Part shown: positions 8,978 to 18,561 of the stretch, piece by piece
Numbering within the stretch: position 1 is the stretch's first letter
Layout of the letters: each line of letters begins with the position of its first letter
From: Nocardia uniformis NBRC 13702
GTDB lineage: Bacteria; Actinomycetota; Actinomycetes; Mycobacteriales; Mycobacteriaceae
Reading direction: 5' to 3'
Assembly (NCBI RefSeq): GCF_001613345.1
Contig: NZ_BDCE01000045.1
Location: forward strand, 1 to 64,000
DNA length: 64,000 nucleotides
Translations under genes and position numbers: made by a program
The notes under the pieces: generated by a model
Databases searched by the model: none
Told to the model about the DNA's origin: nothing
The model's input: the letters and a program-made list of their open reading frames with translations, nothing else

Positions 8978-9409
8978 GTCCGGAAGCTACGAACGTGTGC
9001 GCCGCGCGGTTCATGGGCCAGTGCGTTGATACCCGATCGTGGTCGAGGACGGGCACACCACCGGCAAGAGATGGGTCGGCTCACCGTGCGCGCAGCCGGA
9101 TTGCCGGGCACTACCGTGGTGTGGTGCGCAGGGCCATCGGCCCCGTTCGCCTACGGTTCGCCAGGAGGTCGGCTTCCGCCCGGTCCGGGAGGTGTTTGCG
9201 CACCTGCCGCCCTACCTCTCTCCCGCGCACGTTCCGGCCGACTCCATAGCGGTGAGATAGCGGTGAAATGTGACCTGCGCTACTGGGCTGGAGGCTTGCG
9301 GTCCAGTCGTGTCCGACTGGCTATCTAGTGGCCTGATGGGGACGCCTAGAATCGGGGTTGTTCGATTCCGAGCGAGACCCGATTGGCCCAGATGACACAG
9401 GAGTTTGCC
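8978..9409. other. Intergenic region between the flavoprotein gene and pdxS
   Basis: About 430 bases with no convincing gene in any frame. It must hold the promoters of both divergent genes. Near the pdxS end are a TTGCGG box at 9296-9301 and an AT-containing CTATCTA near 9321-9327 that flank a short inverted repeat (9303-9320). TAGAAT at about 9347 is another possible -10. Confidence 0.5.
9303..9320. promoter_or_regulatory. Inverted repeat in the putative pdxS promoter
   Basis: CCAGTCG and CGACTGG form a perfect 7-bp inverted repeat around a 4-base centre. It lies between a possible -35 (TTGCGG) and -10 (CTATCT), where a repressor site would be expected. No pdxR-type regulator is nearby, so the binder is unknown. 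Confidence 0.35.
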
Positions 9410-10312
9410 GTGACTACGTCCGACACCACCCCCTCCATCGGCACCGCCCGCGTAAAGCGCGGCATGGCCGAGATGCTGAAGGGCGGTGTGATCATGGATG
9501 TCGTCAATGCCGAGCAGGCCAAGATCGCCGAGGATGCCGGCGCCGTCGCCGTCATGGCCCTCGAGCGCGTGCCCGCCGATATCCGCGCTCAGGGCGGCGT
9601 CTCCCGCATGAGCGATCCGGACATGATCGACGGCATTATCGAAGCCGTCTCCATTCCGGTCATGGCCAAGGCCCGCATCGGCCACTTCGTCGAGGCGCAG
9701 ATCCTGCAGTCCCTCGGCGTCGACTACATCGACGAGTCGGAGGTGCTGACCCCCGCCGACTACGCCAACCACATCGACAAGTGGAACTTCACCGTTCCCT
9801 TCGTCTGTGGCGCCACCAACCTGGGTGAGGCCCTGCGCCGCATCACCGAGGGTGCGGCCATGATCCGCTCCAAGGGCGAGGCCGGTACCGGCGACGTCTC
9901 CAATGCCACCACCCATATGCGCAAGATCCGCGACGAACTGCGCCGCCTGTCCTCGCTGCCCGAGGACGAGTTGTACGTGGCCGCCAAGGAGCTGCAGGCC
10001 CCCTACGAACTGGTCCGCGAGGTCGCCGAGACCGGCAAGCTCCCCGTCGTCCTCTTCACCGCCGGTGGCATCGCCACCCCCGCCGACGCCGCCATGATGA
10101 TGCAGCTCGGCGCCGAGGGCGTCTTCGTCGGCTCCGGCATCTTCAAGTCCGGCAACCCGGCGCAGCGCGCCGCCGCCATCGTCAAGGCCACCACCTTCTT
10201 CGATGACCCGGATGTGCTGGCCAAGGTCTCGCGTGGTCTGGGTGAGGCCATGGTCGGCATCAATGTCGACGAGATCCCCGAGCCGCACCGCCTCGCCGAG
10301 CGTGGCTGGTAA
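9410..10312 (+). CDS. pdxS: Pyridoxal 5'-phosphate synthase subunit PdxS
   Basis: About 300 residues, the synthase subunit that builds PLP from ribose 5-phosphate, glyceraldehyde 3-phosphate and ammonia supplied by PdxT. Family hallmarks are present: [18 protein letters not shown] at the N-terminus, [12 protein letters not shown], the phosphate-binding GEAGTG, and [10 protein letters not shown] near the end. TTG 9383 and ATG 9392 are in frame, but ACAGGAG at 9397-9403 sits six bases before GTG 9410, which I prefer. pdxT is 6.7 kb downstream here, separated by accessory genes, whereas in mycobacteria only tesB lies between them. Confidence 0.96.
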   Translation: MTTSDTTPSIGTARVKRGMAEMLKGGVIMDVVNAEQAKIAEDAGAVAVMALERVPADIRAQGGVSRMSDPDMIDGIIEAVSIPVMAKARIGHFVEAQILQSLGVDYIDESEVLTPADYANHIDKWNFTVPFVCGATNLGEALRRITEGAAMIRSKGEAGTGDVSNATTHMRKIRDELRRLSSLPEDELYVAAKELQAPYELVREVAETGKLPVVLFTAGGIATPADAAMMMQLGAEGVFVGSGIFKSGNPAQRAAAIVKATTFFDDPDVLAKVSRGLGEAMVGINVDEIPEPHRLAERGW

Positions 10313-10339
10313 ACGGCAGCGCCGCAACGCTTTACCTCG

Positions 10340-10376
10340 AACCGCCGGATGGTCCTCGTGGCCGTCCGGCGGTTTT
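10340..10376 (+). terminator. Rho-independent-type terminator after pdxS
   Basis: AACCGCCGGATGG pairs with CCGTCCGGCGGTT (13 bp with one G-T pair) and is followed by TTGCTGTTG. Confidence 0.8.
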
Positions 10377-10615
10377 GCTGTTGTACGACAGCATGGTTGC
10401 GGGCCGGGTGCCGAACGTCAAGGGCGGCATACATGAAAGCTGTGGGTCGACTGCGGTCGGGCCCGGCTCCGCTACCTGCGCGCATACCTTCCAGCAAACT
10501 CAGCTAATTATCTAGGATTGTGCTGCGGCAAATTTACTACCTGCTGATTCCTCGCTAGTGTTCGGCTCAACCACCGGTGAACAGTCGAATCGATAGCTTC
10601 TGGCAAGGAGCCCGC

Positions 10616-11458
10616 ATGCTGGAAATTGACCAATTCACCTATGGCTGGTTGACCCCCGTACTGGCCTATTTCATGTCGGTCACCGGATCGTTGCTAGCGC
10701 TGCGCTGTATGGTTCGCGCGCGATCCCAAGGCGGCCACGGCGGGTGGGTGGCGATCGGAGCCGTCGCCCTGGGTGGTACCGGCATCTGGGTCATGCATTT
10801 CATTGCGATGCTGGGTTTTTCGGTGCGTGATGCCGAGATTCGCTACGACGTGCCGGTGACCCTGTTCAGTGCCGCCGTCGCCATGGGGGTGGTGTGGCTG
10901 GGGCTGTTGATCGTGATACACCGGCACGCAGAGGCTTTCGCGGTCATTACCGGCGGCTCGATCACCGGACTCGGCGTCGCCGCGATGCACTACTCCGGCA
11001 TGTATGCCATGAAAACCGATGTGGCCGTGCGGTACGACCCCTGGATCGTGCTGCTGTCGATTGTGATCGCGATTGTGGCGGCCACCGCCGCGCTGTGGTT
11101 CACCCTGCACGTGCAGGGCATCTGGGCCACCATCGGCGCGGCCCTGATCATGGGCATCGCGGTGTCCGGTATGCACTACACCGGCATGTTCGCCATGCAC
11201 GCCCATCTCGCCGAACATATGCACGCGCCCTCGGGCGCACAGGCGGGGCAATTGCTGACGCCACTGATCGTCGCCGTCAGCATGGTCACCATGCTGACGC
11301 TGCTGCAGGTCGGCATCACCGAGGTCGACGAGCCTGATCTGAGCCGTATCCGCGGCCAGCACGCCAGCCGGTTCTGGCCCAGCCGCGGTGGTCTCGGCGG
11401 CCGTATTCCCCCGGATGACTTCCCTACCGAGAATTTCGCTCCGCGCCATCGGCTCTGA
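10616..11458 (+). CDS. MHYT-domain membrane sensor protein
   Basis: 280 residues with seven predicted membrane helices. Three MHYT-type motifs sit near the outer ends of helices: MHFIAM, MHYSGM and MHYTGM. The MHYT domain is proposed to bind copper and sense oxygen, CO or NO. Here it stands without the usual GGDEF/EAL output domain and ends in a short charged cytoplasmic tail, so any output must come from another protein. GTG 10577 is in frame, but AAGGAG at 10605-10610 fits ATG 10616. The last 35 bases overlap the end of the convergent XRE gene. Confidence 0.88.
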   Translation: MLEIDQFTYGWLTPVLAYFMSVTGSLLALRCMVRARSQGGHGGWVAIGAVALGGTGIWVMHFIAMLGFSVRDAEIRYDVPVTLFSAAVAMGVVWLGLLIVIHRHAEAFAVITGGSITGLGVAAMHYSGMYAMKTDVAVRYDPWIVLLSIVIAIVAATAALWFTLHVQGIWATIGAALIMGIAVSGMHYTGMFAMHAHLAEHMHAPSGAQAGQLLTPLIVAVSMVTMLTLLQVGITEVDEPDLSRIRGQHASRFWPSRGGLGGRIPPDDFPTENFAPRHRL

Positions 11459-12272
11459 CCGGAACGCCGGTTGCCAGGCTGCGCAGAGCCGCCGCGGTGA
11501 ATTCGTCCAGCGGATAGAACAATTCGATCGCCAGCTCGGACAGGGTGACGTCGGAGGGTGCGCCGAAGGTGACCATGGTGCTGAACATTCGCAGGTCGCC
11601 CATGGGGGTACGGATATGTAGCGGGACCGCGAAAGGACTCGGTGCCGTCGCGGTGGACTCCGATTCCAGGTCGGGAGGTACCGGGTACTGGGAGACCTCG
11701 GCGTAGAGGTCACGCAGGATAGGGTCGCCGGTGGCTCGGACCTGGCGAATCAGGCGGTCCAGCAGGAATTCTCGGACCTGGCGGTGGTTGACCAGATGTG
11801 CCGTGGACGACGTGCTGCCCGGATGCAGGGCATAGCGATACATATTCGGGGTCGCGGTCAGCAGCTCGTCGGGAACCTCATCCTCGAACAGGCCCATCGC
11901 GCCGTTGGTGGTGACCACATTCCAGTACCGGTCCACCACCACCGCGGGGTACGGCTCATGGGCGATCAATATGGCATCCAAGGCGGTGCGCGCCGCCGCC
12001 AGTTCGGCATCGTCGAGACTGCTCTCTCGATACTCGGGCGCGAAGCCGCCCGCCAGAAGCAGGGTATTGCGTTCGCGCAGCGGGACTTCCAGGGCTTCAC
12101 ACAGCTTCAGCACCATGGCGCGACTCGGCTGCGCCCGCCCGGTCTCGACACACGACAGATGCCGCGCGGAACTGTCGGCGCTCAGCGCCAGATCGAGCTG
12201 ACTCAACCGCCGCCGCTGCCGCCACTCCCGCAGCAGGCTGCCCACCGGGGACTGCTGAGCTGATCGCGTCAT
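11424..12272 (-). CDS. XRE-family transcriptional regulator with MmyB-like ligand domain
   Basis: 282 residues. The N-terminal helix-turn-helix (about residues 10-70) shows the family pattern LREWRQRRRLSQLDLAL, then RHLSCVETGRAQPS. The rest matches the MmyB-like PAS-type ligand domain (VVDRYWNVVTTNGAM). Such regulators commonly sit beside short-chain dehydrogenase or SnoaL-like genes and repress them. Here it is divergent from a membrane protein and a SnoaL/SgcJ-like gene, with a perfect palindrome between them. Confidence 0.9.
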   Translation of the reverse strand: MTRSAQQSPVGSLLREWRQRRRLSQLDLALSADSSARHLSCVETGRAQPSRAMVLKLCEALEVPLRERNTLLLAGGFAPEYRESSLDDAELAAARTALDAILIAHEPYPAVVVDRYWNVVTTNGAMGLFEDEVPDELLTATPNMYRYALHPGSTSSTAHLVNHRQVREFLLDRLIRQVRATGDPILRDLYAEVSQYPVPPDLESESTATAPSPFAVPLHIRTPMGDLRMFSTMVTFGAPSDVTLSELAIELFYPLDEFTAAALRSLATGVPVRADGAERNSR

Positions 12273-12307
12273 CCACGCAGGATATCCAGTCGCAGGTGAG
12301 GGCTGCC

Positions 12308-12324
12308 ATGACCTCCGAGGTCAT
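12308..12324. promoter_or_regulatory. Perfect 17-bp palindrome, likely operator of the XRE regulator
   Basis: ATGACCTCCGAGGTCAT has 8-bp arms around one central base. It lies 36 bases upstream of the XRE start and 36 bases before the divergent membrane-protein ATG, so it could control both. Confidence 0.6.
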
Positions 12325-12359
12325 TGAGGCCTTGACCGCGGTTCGGCAGGGTTGTCACC

Positions 12360-12779
12360 ATGACGACCACAACGACCCCGACCCCGACGCAGCGCGATAC
12401 CGGACCGCGATTCCTGCGTACCGCATTGCGGGTAGACGGTTGGGGAACTGGCGTATTCGGTGTATTCCTGCTGGCCACCGCGCCGCTTCTGCGCGAACCG
12501 CTCGGCCTGCCGCTGCCCTGGTCCATCCCCTTCGGCATCGCCATGCTCGCCGGTGCGGCGGCGATCCTGCGTATCGCGGTCCACGCCGAGATCCCAACGC
12601 GATTCGTGAACACCGTGGTGGCAGTCAATGCCATGTCCGCCCTGGCGATGGTCGTCCTTGTCTTCGCCACCGTGATCCCCCTGACCGCCTGGGGCATCGC
12701 CTTCATGCTCACCGGAGCCGCCGTCGTCGCGGTCTTCGCCACCCTCGAATACGTCGGCCTGCGCCGACAGAACAGGTGA
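12360..12779 (+). CDS. Small four-helix membrane protein
   Basis: 139 residues: a threonine/proline-rich N-terminus, then four predicted membrane helices. No catalytic motif was recognised. The stop is five bases before the SnoaL-like ATG, so the two form a short operon divergent from the XRE regulator. Proteins of this kind beside MmyB-type regulators are usually annotated only as integral membrane proteins. Confidence 0.75.
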   Translation: MTTTTTPTPTQRDTGPRFLRTALRVDGWGTGVFGVFLLATAPLLREPLGLPLPWSIPFGIAMLAGAAAILRIAVHAEIPTRFVNTVVAVNAMSALAMVVLVFATVIPLTAWGIAFMLTGAAVVAVFATLEYVGLRRQNR

Positions 12780-12784
12780 ACATC

Positions 12785-13195
12785 ATGACCGACACCACCA
12801 CCGCCGAAACCGAACTCGTCACGCTGCTGCGCGCCCAAGCCGATGCCTGGGCGGCGGGTGACGGCAAGGCTTTCGCCGCGACCTTCACCCCCGACGCGGA
12901 CTTCGTCTCGGTTATCGGTGAGTTCATCCGCGGCCGAGAAGAACTCGCCCAGGTAATCCAGGAGGGCCTCGACGGCTTCATGAAAGGCACCCGCTGGTCC
13001 GAACCCCTCACTCGCACAATCCGGTTCCCCACCCCCGACACCGCCGTCATGGTCACCATCACCCCCCGCCCCGCCAAACCCGGTGTGAACTCCGAGGAAC
13101 GCTCCATCCAAACCCGAGTGGCGGTGCGCACGAACGGAACCTGGTTGTTCACCAGCTTCCACAACACCCACATCCAGCAATTCCCCCCGGCCTGA
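12785..13195 (+). CDS. SgcJ/EcaC-family SnoaL-like protein
   Basis: 136 residues of the NTF2/SnoaL-like fold. The pattern LLRAQADAWAAGDGKAFAATFTPDADFVSV, then RGREEL and the C-terminal WLFTSFHNTHIQ, is typical of the SgcJ/EcaC oxidoreductase-associated family. The frame is open upstream, but ATG 12785 follows ACAGGTGA and lies just after the previous stop. The precise reaction is unknown; relatives bind small hydrophobic ligands. Probably controlled by the divergent XRE regulator. Confidence 0.82.
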   Translation: MTDTTTAETELVTLLRAQADAWAAGDGKAFAATFTPDADFVSVIGEFIRGREELAQVIQEGLDGFMKGTRWSEPLTRTIRFPTPDTAVMVTITPRPAKPGVNSEERSIQTRVAVRTNGTWLFTSFHNTHIQQFPPA

Positions 13196-13248
13196 CCCGC
13201 CGATATCGAAATCCCGCGACGGCAGAGCGTCGACGCCGTCGAAAGCTA

Positions 13249-13272
13249 CGCCGCCGCGAGGGGGGCGGCGGC
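13249..13272. terminator. Hairpin downstream of the SnoaL-like gene
   Basis: CGCCGCCGC pairs perfectly with GCGGCGGCG around a 6-base loop. It lies between convergent genes and has no U-tract, which is common in actinobacteria. Confidence 0.5.
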
Positions 13273-13435
13273 GAGACCGCGAGAACCCGCCACGAATCCC
13301 GGCTCGCCGACTTGGGTTCAGCGGACCACGAGATGTTGTCTGTCGAGCGCGAATTCGTCGTCTACGACAGTGACGAAACGATCGACGCGGGCTGGATCAG
13401 CGGGGGTGGGGAGCCTGAAAACCCGCCGCCCGGCG

Positions 13436-14050
13436 CTACGCCGTCACCCGCACCGCCGGGCGGTCGGGATGGTCCCACGCGATCAGGATGTCGGGTTCGA
13501 TGTCGCGCGACCGCTGATGCTCGCGCAGCGCCTCGATGGTGAAGTGGTCGTCCGGATCGGTGCGGCGGCGGAGCGCGCCGTCGGACATGCGCAGGCCCAC
13601 CGTCAGGTCGAAGTCCAGGTCACGACCGATGAGCATGGGTCCGGCGATCAGCAGCACCGTATTCAGGGCCGCGGTGCGGATTCGGGCTCGGGCGGAGCGG
13701 TCGGTGCGTTCGTCCCAGAGGGCGGGAAGCCAGCGGCTGTGTAGTCGAAGCGGGGTCAGGACTTCGCGTTTCAGGGCGGCGTAATCGAACCAGGCGGTGC
13801 GGTAGGTGAATTCGTCGGCGCGGTCGTATTCGAAGCGCAGGGAGGCGGGGCGTACGTAGTCGTGCAGGGAGATGACGGCGCCGGGGCGGCCCGCAGCGCG
13901 CAGGCGGTCGGCGATGGCGCGGGCGAAGGGGACCGGGGCGGCGGCATCCGCGCCGTCTATTGCGATCACGGCCGGTTCGGGGAGGGTGCGGGCGCGAGTG
14001 GCGACCAGGTCGAGCAGGGCGTCCGGGGTGACGGCGGTGAACTCGGGCAC
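13436..14050 (-). CDS. Uridine kinase-like protein with degenerate P-loop
   Basis: 204 residues. The overall layout resembles actinobacterial uridine-kinase-like P-loop proteins: VIAIDGADA at the first strand, HDYVRPASLRFEYDRADEFTYR in the middle, and RRRTDPDDHFTIEA later. The Walker A is not canonical, because GADAAAPVPF replaces GxxxxGK[ST], so nucleotide binding is doubtful. GTG at 14050 is the only good start. It is divergent from tesB with a 115-base gap. Confidence 0.7.
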   Translation of the reverse strand: MPEFTAVTPDALLDLVATRARTLPEPAVIAIDGADAAAPVPFARAIADRLRAAGRPGAVISLHDYVRPASLRFEYDRADEFTYRTAWFDYAALKREVLTPLRLHSRWLPALWDERTDRSARARIRTAALNTVLLIAGPMLIGRDLDFDLTVGLRMSDGALRRRTDPDDHFTIEALREHQRSRDIEPDILIAWDHPDRPAVRVTA

Positions 14051-14165
14051 CGGTTCATCATGATCGATGCGGGGGCGCGGAGAACACGCCTGGGCGGCGG
14101 CACCGTGTGGCTATCGGCCTCTCGCCGGTTGTTAGCCTGAGCCGGACAAAAGGGAAAGGGCGAAT

Positions 14166-15017
14166 ATGGCGACGATCGAAGAGGCCCTCGAAATCGAGCA
14201 CATCGAGCGCGACATCTTCCGAGGTGCGTCGACCAAGACGCAGCTGCCGCGCACCTTCGGCGGGCAGGTCGCGGGGCAGGCGCTGGTTTCGGCGGTGCGC
14301 ACGGTGGAGCCGCGGTACCAGGTGCATTCGCTACACGGATACTTCCTGCGGCCCGGTAATCCGGTGGAGCCGACCGTATATCTGGTGGACCGGATTCGCG
14401 AGGGGCGTTCCTTCTGTACCCGGCGGGTGACGGGCGTGCAGAACGGCGAGGCCATTTTCACCATGTCGGCGTCCTTCCATGTCGGCGATGACGGCCCGGA
14501 GCATCAGGACCAGATGCCGAGCGCGCCGCCGCCGGAGAATCTGCCCGACGCCAAGACGACCATGAGCCCGGAACGCCTGTGGGCCATGCGCGAATGGGAG
14601 CACTGGGATATTCGCACCGTGCCGCAGGAGCAACTGTCGCGCCGCGACGGCGCGGCCGCGCAGCAGCAGGTGTGGTTCCGCTACCGGCACCCGCTGCCCG
14701 AGGATCCACTGTTCCATGTCTGCACCCTCGCCTACATGAGCGATATGACCCTGCTCGGCTCCTCGAAAGTCCCGCATCCCGACGATCCCACCCAGAACGC
14801 CTCCCTCGACCACGCCATGTGGTTCTTCCGTCCCTTCCGTGCCGATGACTGGCTGCTCTACGACCAGCAGTCCCCGTGGGCGGGCTTCGGCCGCGCCCTC
14901 ACCGGCGGCCGCATCTGGAATCGCGACGGCCAGTTGGTGGCCGCCGTCGTCCAGGAGGGCCTGATTCGCAATCTCCGTGATCCCCACGGAGATTCGCACC
15001 CGCACGGCACCAACTGA
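14166..15017 (+). CDS. tesB: Acyl-CoA thioesterase II
   Basis: 283 residues, double hot-dog fold. The N-terminal FRGASTKTQLPRTFGGQVAGQAL and the C-terminal LAYMSDMTLL and AAVVQEGLIR elements carry the Asp and Gln of the TesB catalytic set. It hydrolyses medium- and long-chain acyl-CoA. In mycobacteria a tesB gene lies between pdxS and pdxT, so this is a backbone gene. The start ATG follows AAAGGGAAAGGGCGAAT. Confidence 0.94.
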   Translation: MATIEEALEIEHIERDIFRGASTKTQLPRTFGGQVAGQALVSAVRTVEPRYQVHSLHGYFLRPGNPVEPTVYLVDRIREGRSFCTRRVTGVQNGEAIFTMSASFHVGDDGPEHQDQMPSAPPPENLPDAKTTMSPERLWAMREWEHWDIRTVPQEQLSRRDGAAAQQQVWFRYRHPLPEDPLFHVCTLAYMSDMTLLGSSKVPHPDDPTQNASLDHAMWFFRPFRADDWLLYDQQSPWAGFGRALTGGRIWNRDGQLVAAVVQEGLIRNLRDPHGDSHPHGTN

Positions 15018-15029
15018 GGCGATTGTCCG

Positions 15030-15073
15030 AGATCCCTGACTATTTGCTGGCGACTGGTCTTGGTCAGGGATCT
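15030..15073. promoter_or_regulatory. Perfect 11-bp inverted repeat between tesB and the BCCT gene
   Basis: AGATCCCTGAC (15030-15040) and GTCAGGGATCT (15063-15073) are separated by 22 bases. The wide spacing fits a repressor site or a long hairpin. It lies 12 bases after tesB and 100 bases before the transporter ATG. Confidence 0.5.
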
Positions 15074-15173
15074 GCCGGGCAATACCATCCATTGGGATGC
15101 TAAATGTTTGCCGAGGGTGGGAATTGGGCACTCCGGGGACCGTGTGTACACAATTTGAAAGTGGTGGGGTCCG

Positions 15174-16937
15174 ATGGCGATAGCTGCCGACCATGAATCT
15201 CACGAAGCAGATGATATGGCCGAGGGGGTCGTCGGAAGGCCGCCCACAAAGCTCGGACTGGATCGACTGGTCTTCGGCGTCACCGCGATCGGGTCACTGG
15301 CCTTCGTGGCCTGGGGCATTCTCGATTACAAGGGTCTCGGCTCCGCGGCTTCCGACGCGCAGTCATGGGTGATCACCAAGACCGGTTGGCTGTTCGTACT
15401 GATCGCCTCGATCTTTGTCGTCTACATCATCTGGTTGGCGGCGAGCCGATACGGCAAGATCCCGCTGGGCGCGGACGACGAGGCGCCGGAGTTCCGCACC
15501 GTCTCCTGGATCGCCATGATGTTCAGTGCGGGCATGGGCATCGGTCTGATGTTCTGGGGTGTTGCCGAACCGCTGTCGCACTACATGAGCCCACCGCCGG
15601 GGACCGCCGAGACGGGCACGACCGAAGCGGTCGAGGTCGCGATGGCGACATCGCTGTTCCATTGGACGCTGCACCCGTGGGCCATCTACGCGGTGGTCGG
15701 ACTGGCAATCGCATACGGCACCTTCCGCAAGGGCCGCTCCCAGCTGATCTCGTCGATGTTCCGGCCGATTCTCGGGCGGCATGCCGACGGCATCGGCGGG
15801 CGCGCGATCGACATGATGGCGATTTTCGCGACGCTCTTCGGTTCGGCCGCATCGCTCGGCCTGGGCGCCCTGCAGATCGGCGCGGGCATGGAGTTCAACG
15901 GCTGGATCGATTCGATCGGCAAGGTCGGTCTCGTCGCCATCATCGCCTTCCTGACCGTCGCCTTCGTGGTATCGGCCGTCTCCGGAATCGATCGCGGCAT
16001 CCAGTGGCTGTCGAATATCAATATGGTGCTCGCCCTGGTGCTCGCGGCATTCGTCTTCGTCCTGGGTCCCACCCTGTTCATGCTCAATATGCTGCCCACC
16101 GCGGTCGGTGACTACATCTCGATGCTGCCCGAGATGGCCTCGCGGACCAGCGTGAGCGGCGACTCAGATATGCAGGCGTGGCTGTCGAGTTGGACCATCT
16201 TCTACTGGGCGTGGTGGATTTCGTGGACACCGTTCGTCGGAATGTTCATCGCCCGGATCAGCCGCGGCCGCACCATCCGTCAGTTCGTCACCGGCGTTCT
16301 GCTGGTTCCGAGCATGGTCAGCCTGGTGTGGTTCGTCGTCTTCGGTGGAGCCGGTATCTATCAGCAGCGCGCGACCGGTGACCTGACCGAGCCGAGCGGA
16401 GCCATCGACTCGAACTTCACGCTGTTCCATCTGCTCGAGCACTATCCGATCACGTCGGCGACCGCGGTCTTGGTGATGATCCTCGTCGCGATCTTCTTCG
16501 TGTCCGGCGCGGACGCCGCATCGATCGTGATGGGCACGCTGTCGGAGAAGGGCGGTATCGAACCGTCCAAGGCGACGGTGGTCTTCTGGGGTACCGCGAC
16601 CGGCGCCGTCGCCGCCATCATGCTCGTCATCGCGGACTCCGATGATCTCGGCGGCGCACTCAGTGGATTGCAGGCCGTGACCACGGTCGTGGCGTTGCCC
16701 TTCGTGCTCGTGATGGGATTCCTGTGCGTCTCGCTCTACCGGGATGTGCGCACGGATCCGATGATCCTTCGTGAGGAACACGCCGCTCTGCTCATCTCGA
16801 GCGCGGTGGTGCAGGGCACCGAGCGTCACGACAGCGATTTCGGGCTCGTCACCGAGCAGATCGACGAGGTCCTCGTGGTGGAGCCGGAGCAGGTAGTCGA
16901 TTCCCGCACGGCACTGCCGGACAAACCTGTCGACTGA
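15174..16937 (+). CDS. BCCT-family betaine/carnitine/choline transporter
   Basis: 587 residues with 12 predicted membrane helices. Family features are clear: the glycine-rich [16 protein letters not shown] segment, LHPWAIY, and the signature run [20 protein letters not shown] near residues 340-360. A charged C-terminal tail of about 55 residues ([13 protein letters not shown]) may be the osmosensing domain known in BetP. It imports compatible solutes with Na+ or H+. It interrupts the usual tesB-pdxT order. Confidence 0.93.
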   Translation: MAIAADHESHEADDMAEGVVGRPPTKLGLDRLVFGVTAIGSLAFVAWGILDYKGLGSAASDAQSWVITKTGWLFVLIASIFVVYIIWLAASRYGKIPLGADDEAPEFRTVSWIAMMFSAGMGIGLMFWGVAEPLSHYMSPPPGTAETGTTEAVEVAMATSLFHWTLHPWAIYAVVGLAIAYGTFRKGRSQLISSMFRPILGRHADGIGGRAIDMMAIFATLFGSAASLGLGALQIGAGMEFNGWIDSIGKVGLVAIIAFLTVAFVVSAVSGIDRGIQWLSNINMVLALVLAAFVFVLGPTLFMLNMLPTAVGDYISMLPEMASRTSVSGDSDMQAWLSSWTIFYWAWWISWTPFVGMFIARISRGRTIRQFVTGVLLVPSMVSLVWFVVFGGAGIYQQRATGDLTEPSGAIDSNFTLFHLLEHYPITSATAVLVMILVAIFFVSGADAASIVMGTLSEKGGIEPSKATVVFWGTATGAVAAIMLVIADSDDLGGALSGLQAVTTVVALPFVLVMGFLCVSLYRDVRTDPMILREEHAALLISSAVVQGTERHDSDFGLVTEQIDEVLVVEPEQVVDSRTALPDKPVD

Positions 16938-16996
16938 TGTCGTGGTGGCCCTGGGTGAGCAGGGCCACACCGCACCCGAATCGTAGGATCGAGGGC

Positions 16997-17608
16997 GTGA
17001 AACCGACCATTGGTGTGCTGGCCTTGCAGGGCGATGTCCGCGAGCACCTGCACGCGCTCGCCGCATGCGGTGCCGAGCCGGTGCCGGTGCGCCGGGAATC
17101 CGAACTTGCCGCGGTGGACGGCCTGGTGCTGCCCGGCGGCGAATCGACCGCCATCAGCAAGCTCCTGGAAGTCTTCGATCTGCTCGAACCGTTACGCCTG
17201 CGTCTGCGCGACGGCCTGCCCGCCTACGGCTCCTGCGCGGGCATGATCCTGCTGGCCTCCGAGGTGCTCGATACCCGCCTGGATATGCGGGCGCTGTCCG
17301 GTATCGATATGACGGTGCGCCGCAATGCCTTCGGGCGTCAGGTCGATTCCTTCGAAACGGATCTGGATTTCGCCGGGCTCGACGGCGGCCCGGTGCGCGC
17401 GGTATTCATCCGAGCGCCCTGGGTGGAGCAGGTCGGCGATGGCGTCGAAGTATTGGCGACCGTGCCGTCCGGACCGGCCGCGGGCCGTATTGTCGCTGTT
17501 CGGCAGGGCAATGTCATGGCCACCTCCTTCCATCCGGAGGTCACCGGCGACCTGCGCGTGCATCGCCTGTTCGTCGACACTATGGTCCGCCCCCGCGCGC
17601 GGGTGTGA
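16997..17608 (+). CDS. pdxT: Pyridoxal 5'-phosphate synthase glutaminase subunit PdxT
   Basis: 203 residues, class I-like glutaminase supplying ammonia to PdxS. It shows [24 protein letters not shown], the nucleophile cysteine in [11 protein letters not shown] and the His-Glu pair in [12 protein letters not shown] at 16997 follows GAGGG, and the upstream in-frame extension from 16937 is not family-like. It lies 59 bases after the BCCT gene and 56 before yebC. Confidence 0.96.
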   Translation: MKPTIGVLALQGDVREHLHALAACGAEPVPVRRESELAAVDGLVLPGGESTAISKLLEVFDLLEPLRLRLRDGLPAYGSCAGMILLASEVLDTRLDMRALSGIDMTVRRNAFGRQVDSFETDLDFAGLDGGPVRAVFIRAPWVEQVGDGVEVLATVPSGPAAGRIVAVRQGNVMATSFHPEVTGDLRVHRLFVDTMVRPRARV

Positions 17609-17664
17609 ACGCGCGTTAGTCTGAACGACAAGTGAACACGTCCCCTGAAAAGAGGAAGTAGGGA

Positions 17665-18417
17665 ATGAGCGGCCACTCCAAATGGGCCACCACCAAGCAC
17701 AAGAAGGCTGCCCTCGACAGCAAGCGCGGCAAGCTCTTCGCGAAGCTGATCAAGAATATCGAGGTGGCGGCGCGCACCGGCGGTGGTGACCCGGACGGCA
17801 ACCCGACCCTCTACGACGCCATTCAAAAGGCGCGTAAGACCTCGGTGCCGCTGGACAATATCGAGCGCGCCCGCAAGCGTGGCGGCGGTGAAGAAGCAGG
17901 TGGAGCCGACTGGCAGACCATCATGTACGAGGGCTACGGCCCGAGCGGGGTGGCGGTGCTGGTCGAGTGCCTCACCGATAACCGCAACCGCGCCGCGGGT
18001 GAGGTCCGGGTCGCGATGACCCGCAATGGCGGCAATATGGCCGACCCGGGTTCGGTGTCGTACCTGTTCTCCCGCAAGGGTGTCGTCACCTTGGAGAAGG
18101 CCGGCCGGTCCGAGGACGACATTCTCCTGGCGGTCCTCGATGCCGGCGCCGAAGAGGTCAACGATCTGGGTGAGGAATTCGAGATCATCTCCGAGCCGGG
18201 TGATCTGGTCGCGGTGCGCACCGCGCTCCAGGAGGCCGGAATCGATTACGAATCCGCGGAATCCGGTTTCCAGCCCTCGGTGACGGTTCCCGCCGACGCC
18301 GAGTTGGCGCGCAAGGTGTTCAAGCTCGTCGATGCCCTCGAGGACAGCGACGATGTGCAGAATGTCTACACCAATATCGACATCTCCGATGAGGTGCTGG
18401 CCGAGCTCGACGCCTGA
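17665..18417 (+). CDS. yebC: YebC/PmpR-family regulatory protein
   Basis: 250 residues, complete. The N-terminus [24 protein letters not shown] and the [14 protein letters not shown] segment are hallmark sequences. Members act as DNA-binding regulators or, as shown for relatives, help ribosomes through polyproline stretches. It has a good ribosome site (AGAGGAAG). In mycobacteria it heads the ruvCAB group; here two other genes intervene. A strong hairpin follows directly. Confidence 0.95.
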   Translation: MSGHSKWATTKHKKAALDSKRGKLFAKLIKNIEVAARTGGGDPDGNPTLYDAIQKARKTSVPLDNIERARKRGGGEEAGGADWQTIMYEGYGPSGVAVLVECLTDNRNRAAGEVRVAMTRNGGNMADPGSVSYLFSRKGVVTLEKAGRSEDDILLAVLDAGAEEVNDLGEEFEIISEPGDLVAVRTALQEAGIDYESAESGFQPSVTVPADAELARKVFKLVDALEDSDDVQNVYTNIDISDEVLAELDA

Positions 18418-18430
18418 GCCGACGCGGTCT

Positions 18431-18467
18431 CCACCGGCCCCACAGCTCGCGCTGTCGGGGCCGGTGG
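18431..18467 (+). terminator. Terminator after yebC
   Basis: CCACCGGCCCCACAGC pairs with GCTGTCGGGGCCGGTGG around TCGC, a 16-bp stem with one bulge. It begins 14 bases after the stop and separates yebC from the downstream genes. Confidence 0.8.
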
Positions 18468-18561
18468 CATATTCGGGCATCCGCGATTGCGCGCGCGGCC
18501 GTGCGGTAATGTCCGAACCACATGACCAGTGGGGGTCCGGGCTACACCGAGAGGGCGGCTG

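Noticed and set aside
13312..13435. Possible gene fragment (SADHEMLSVEREFVVYDSDE)
   Set aside because: The composition is mildly coding, but the frame runs antisense into the uridine-kinase-like gene and no family or start was recognised.
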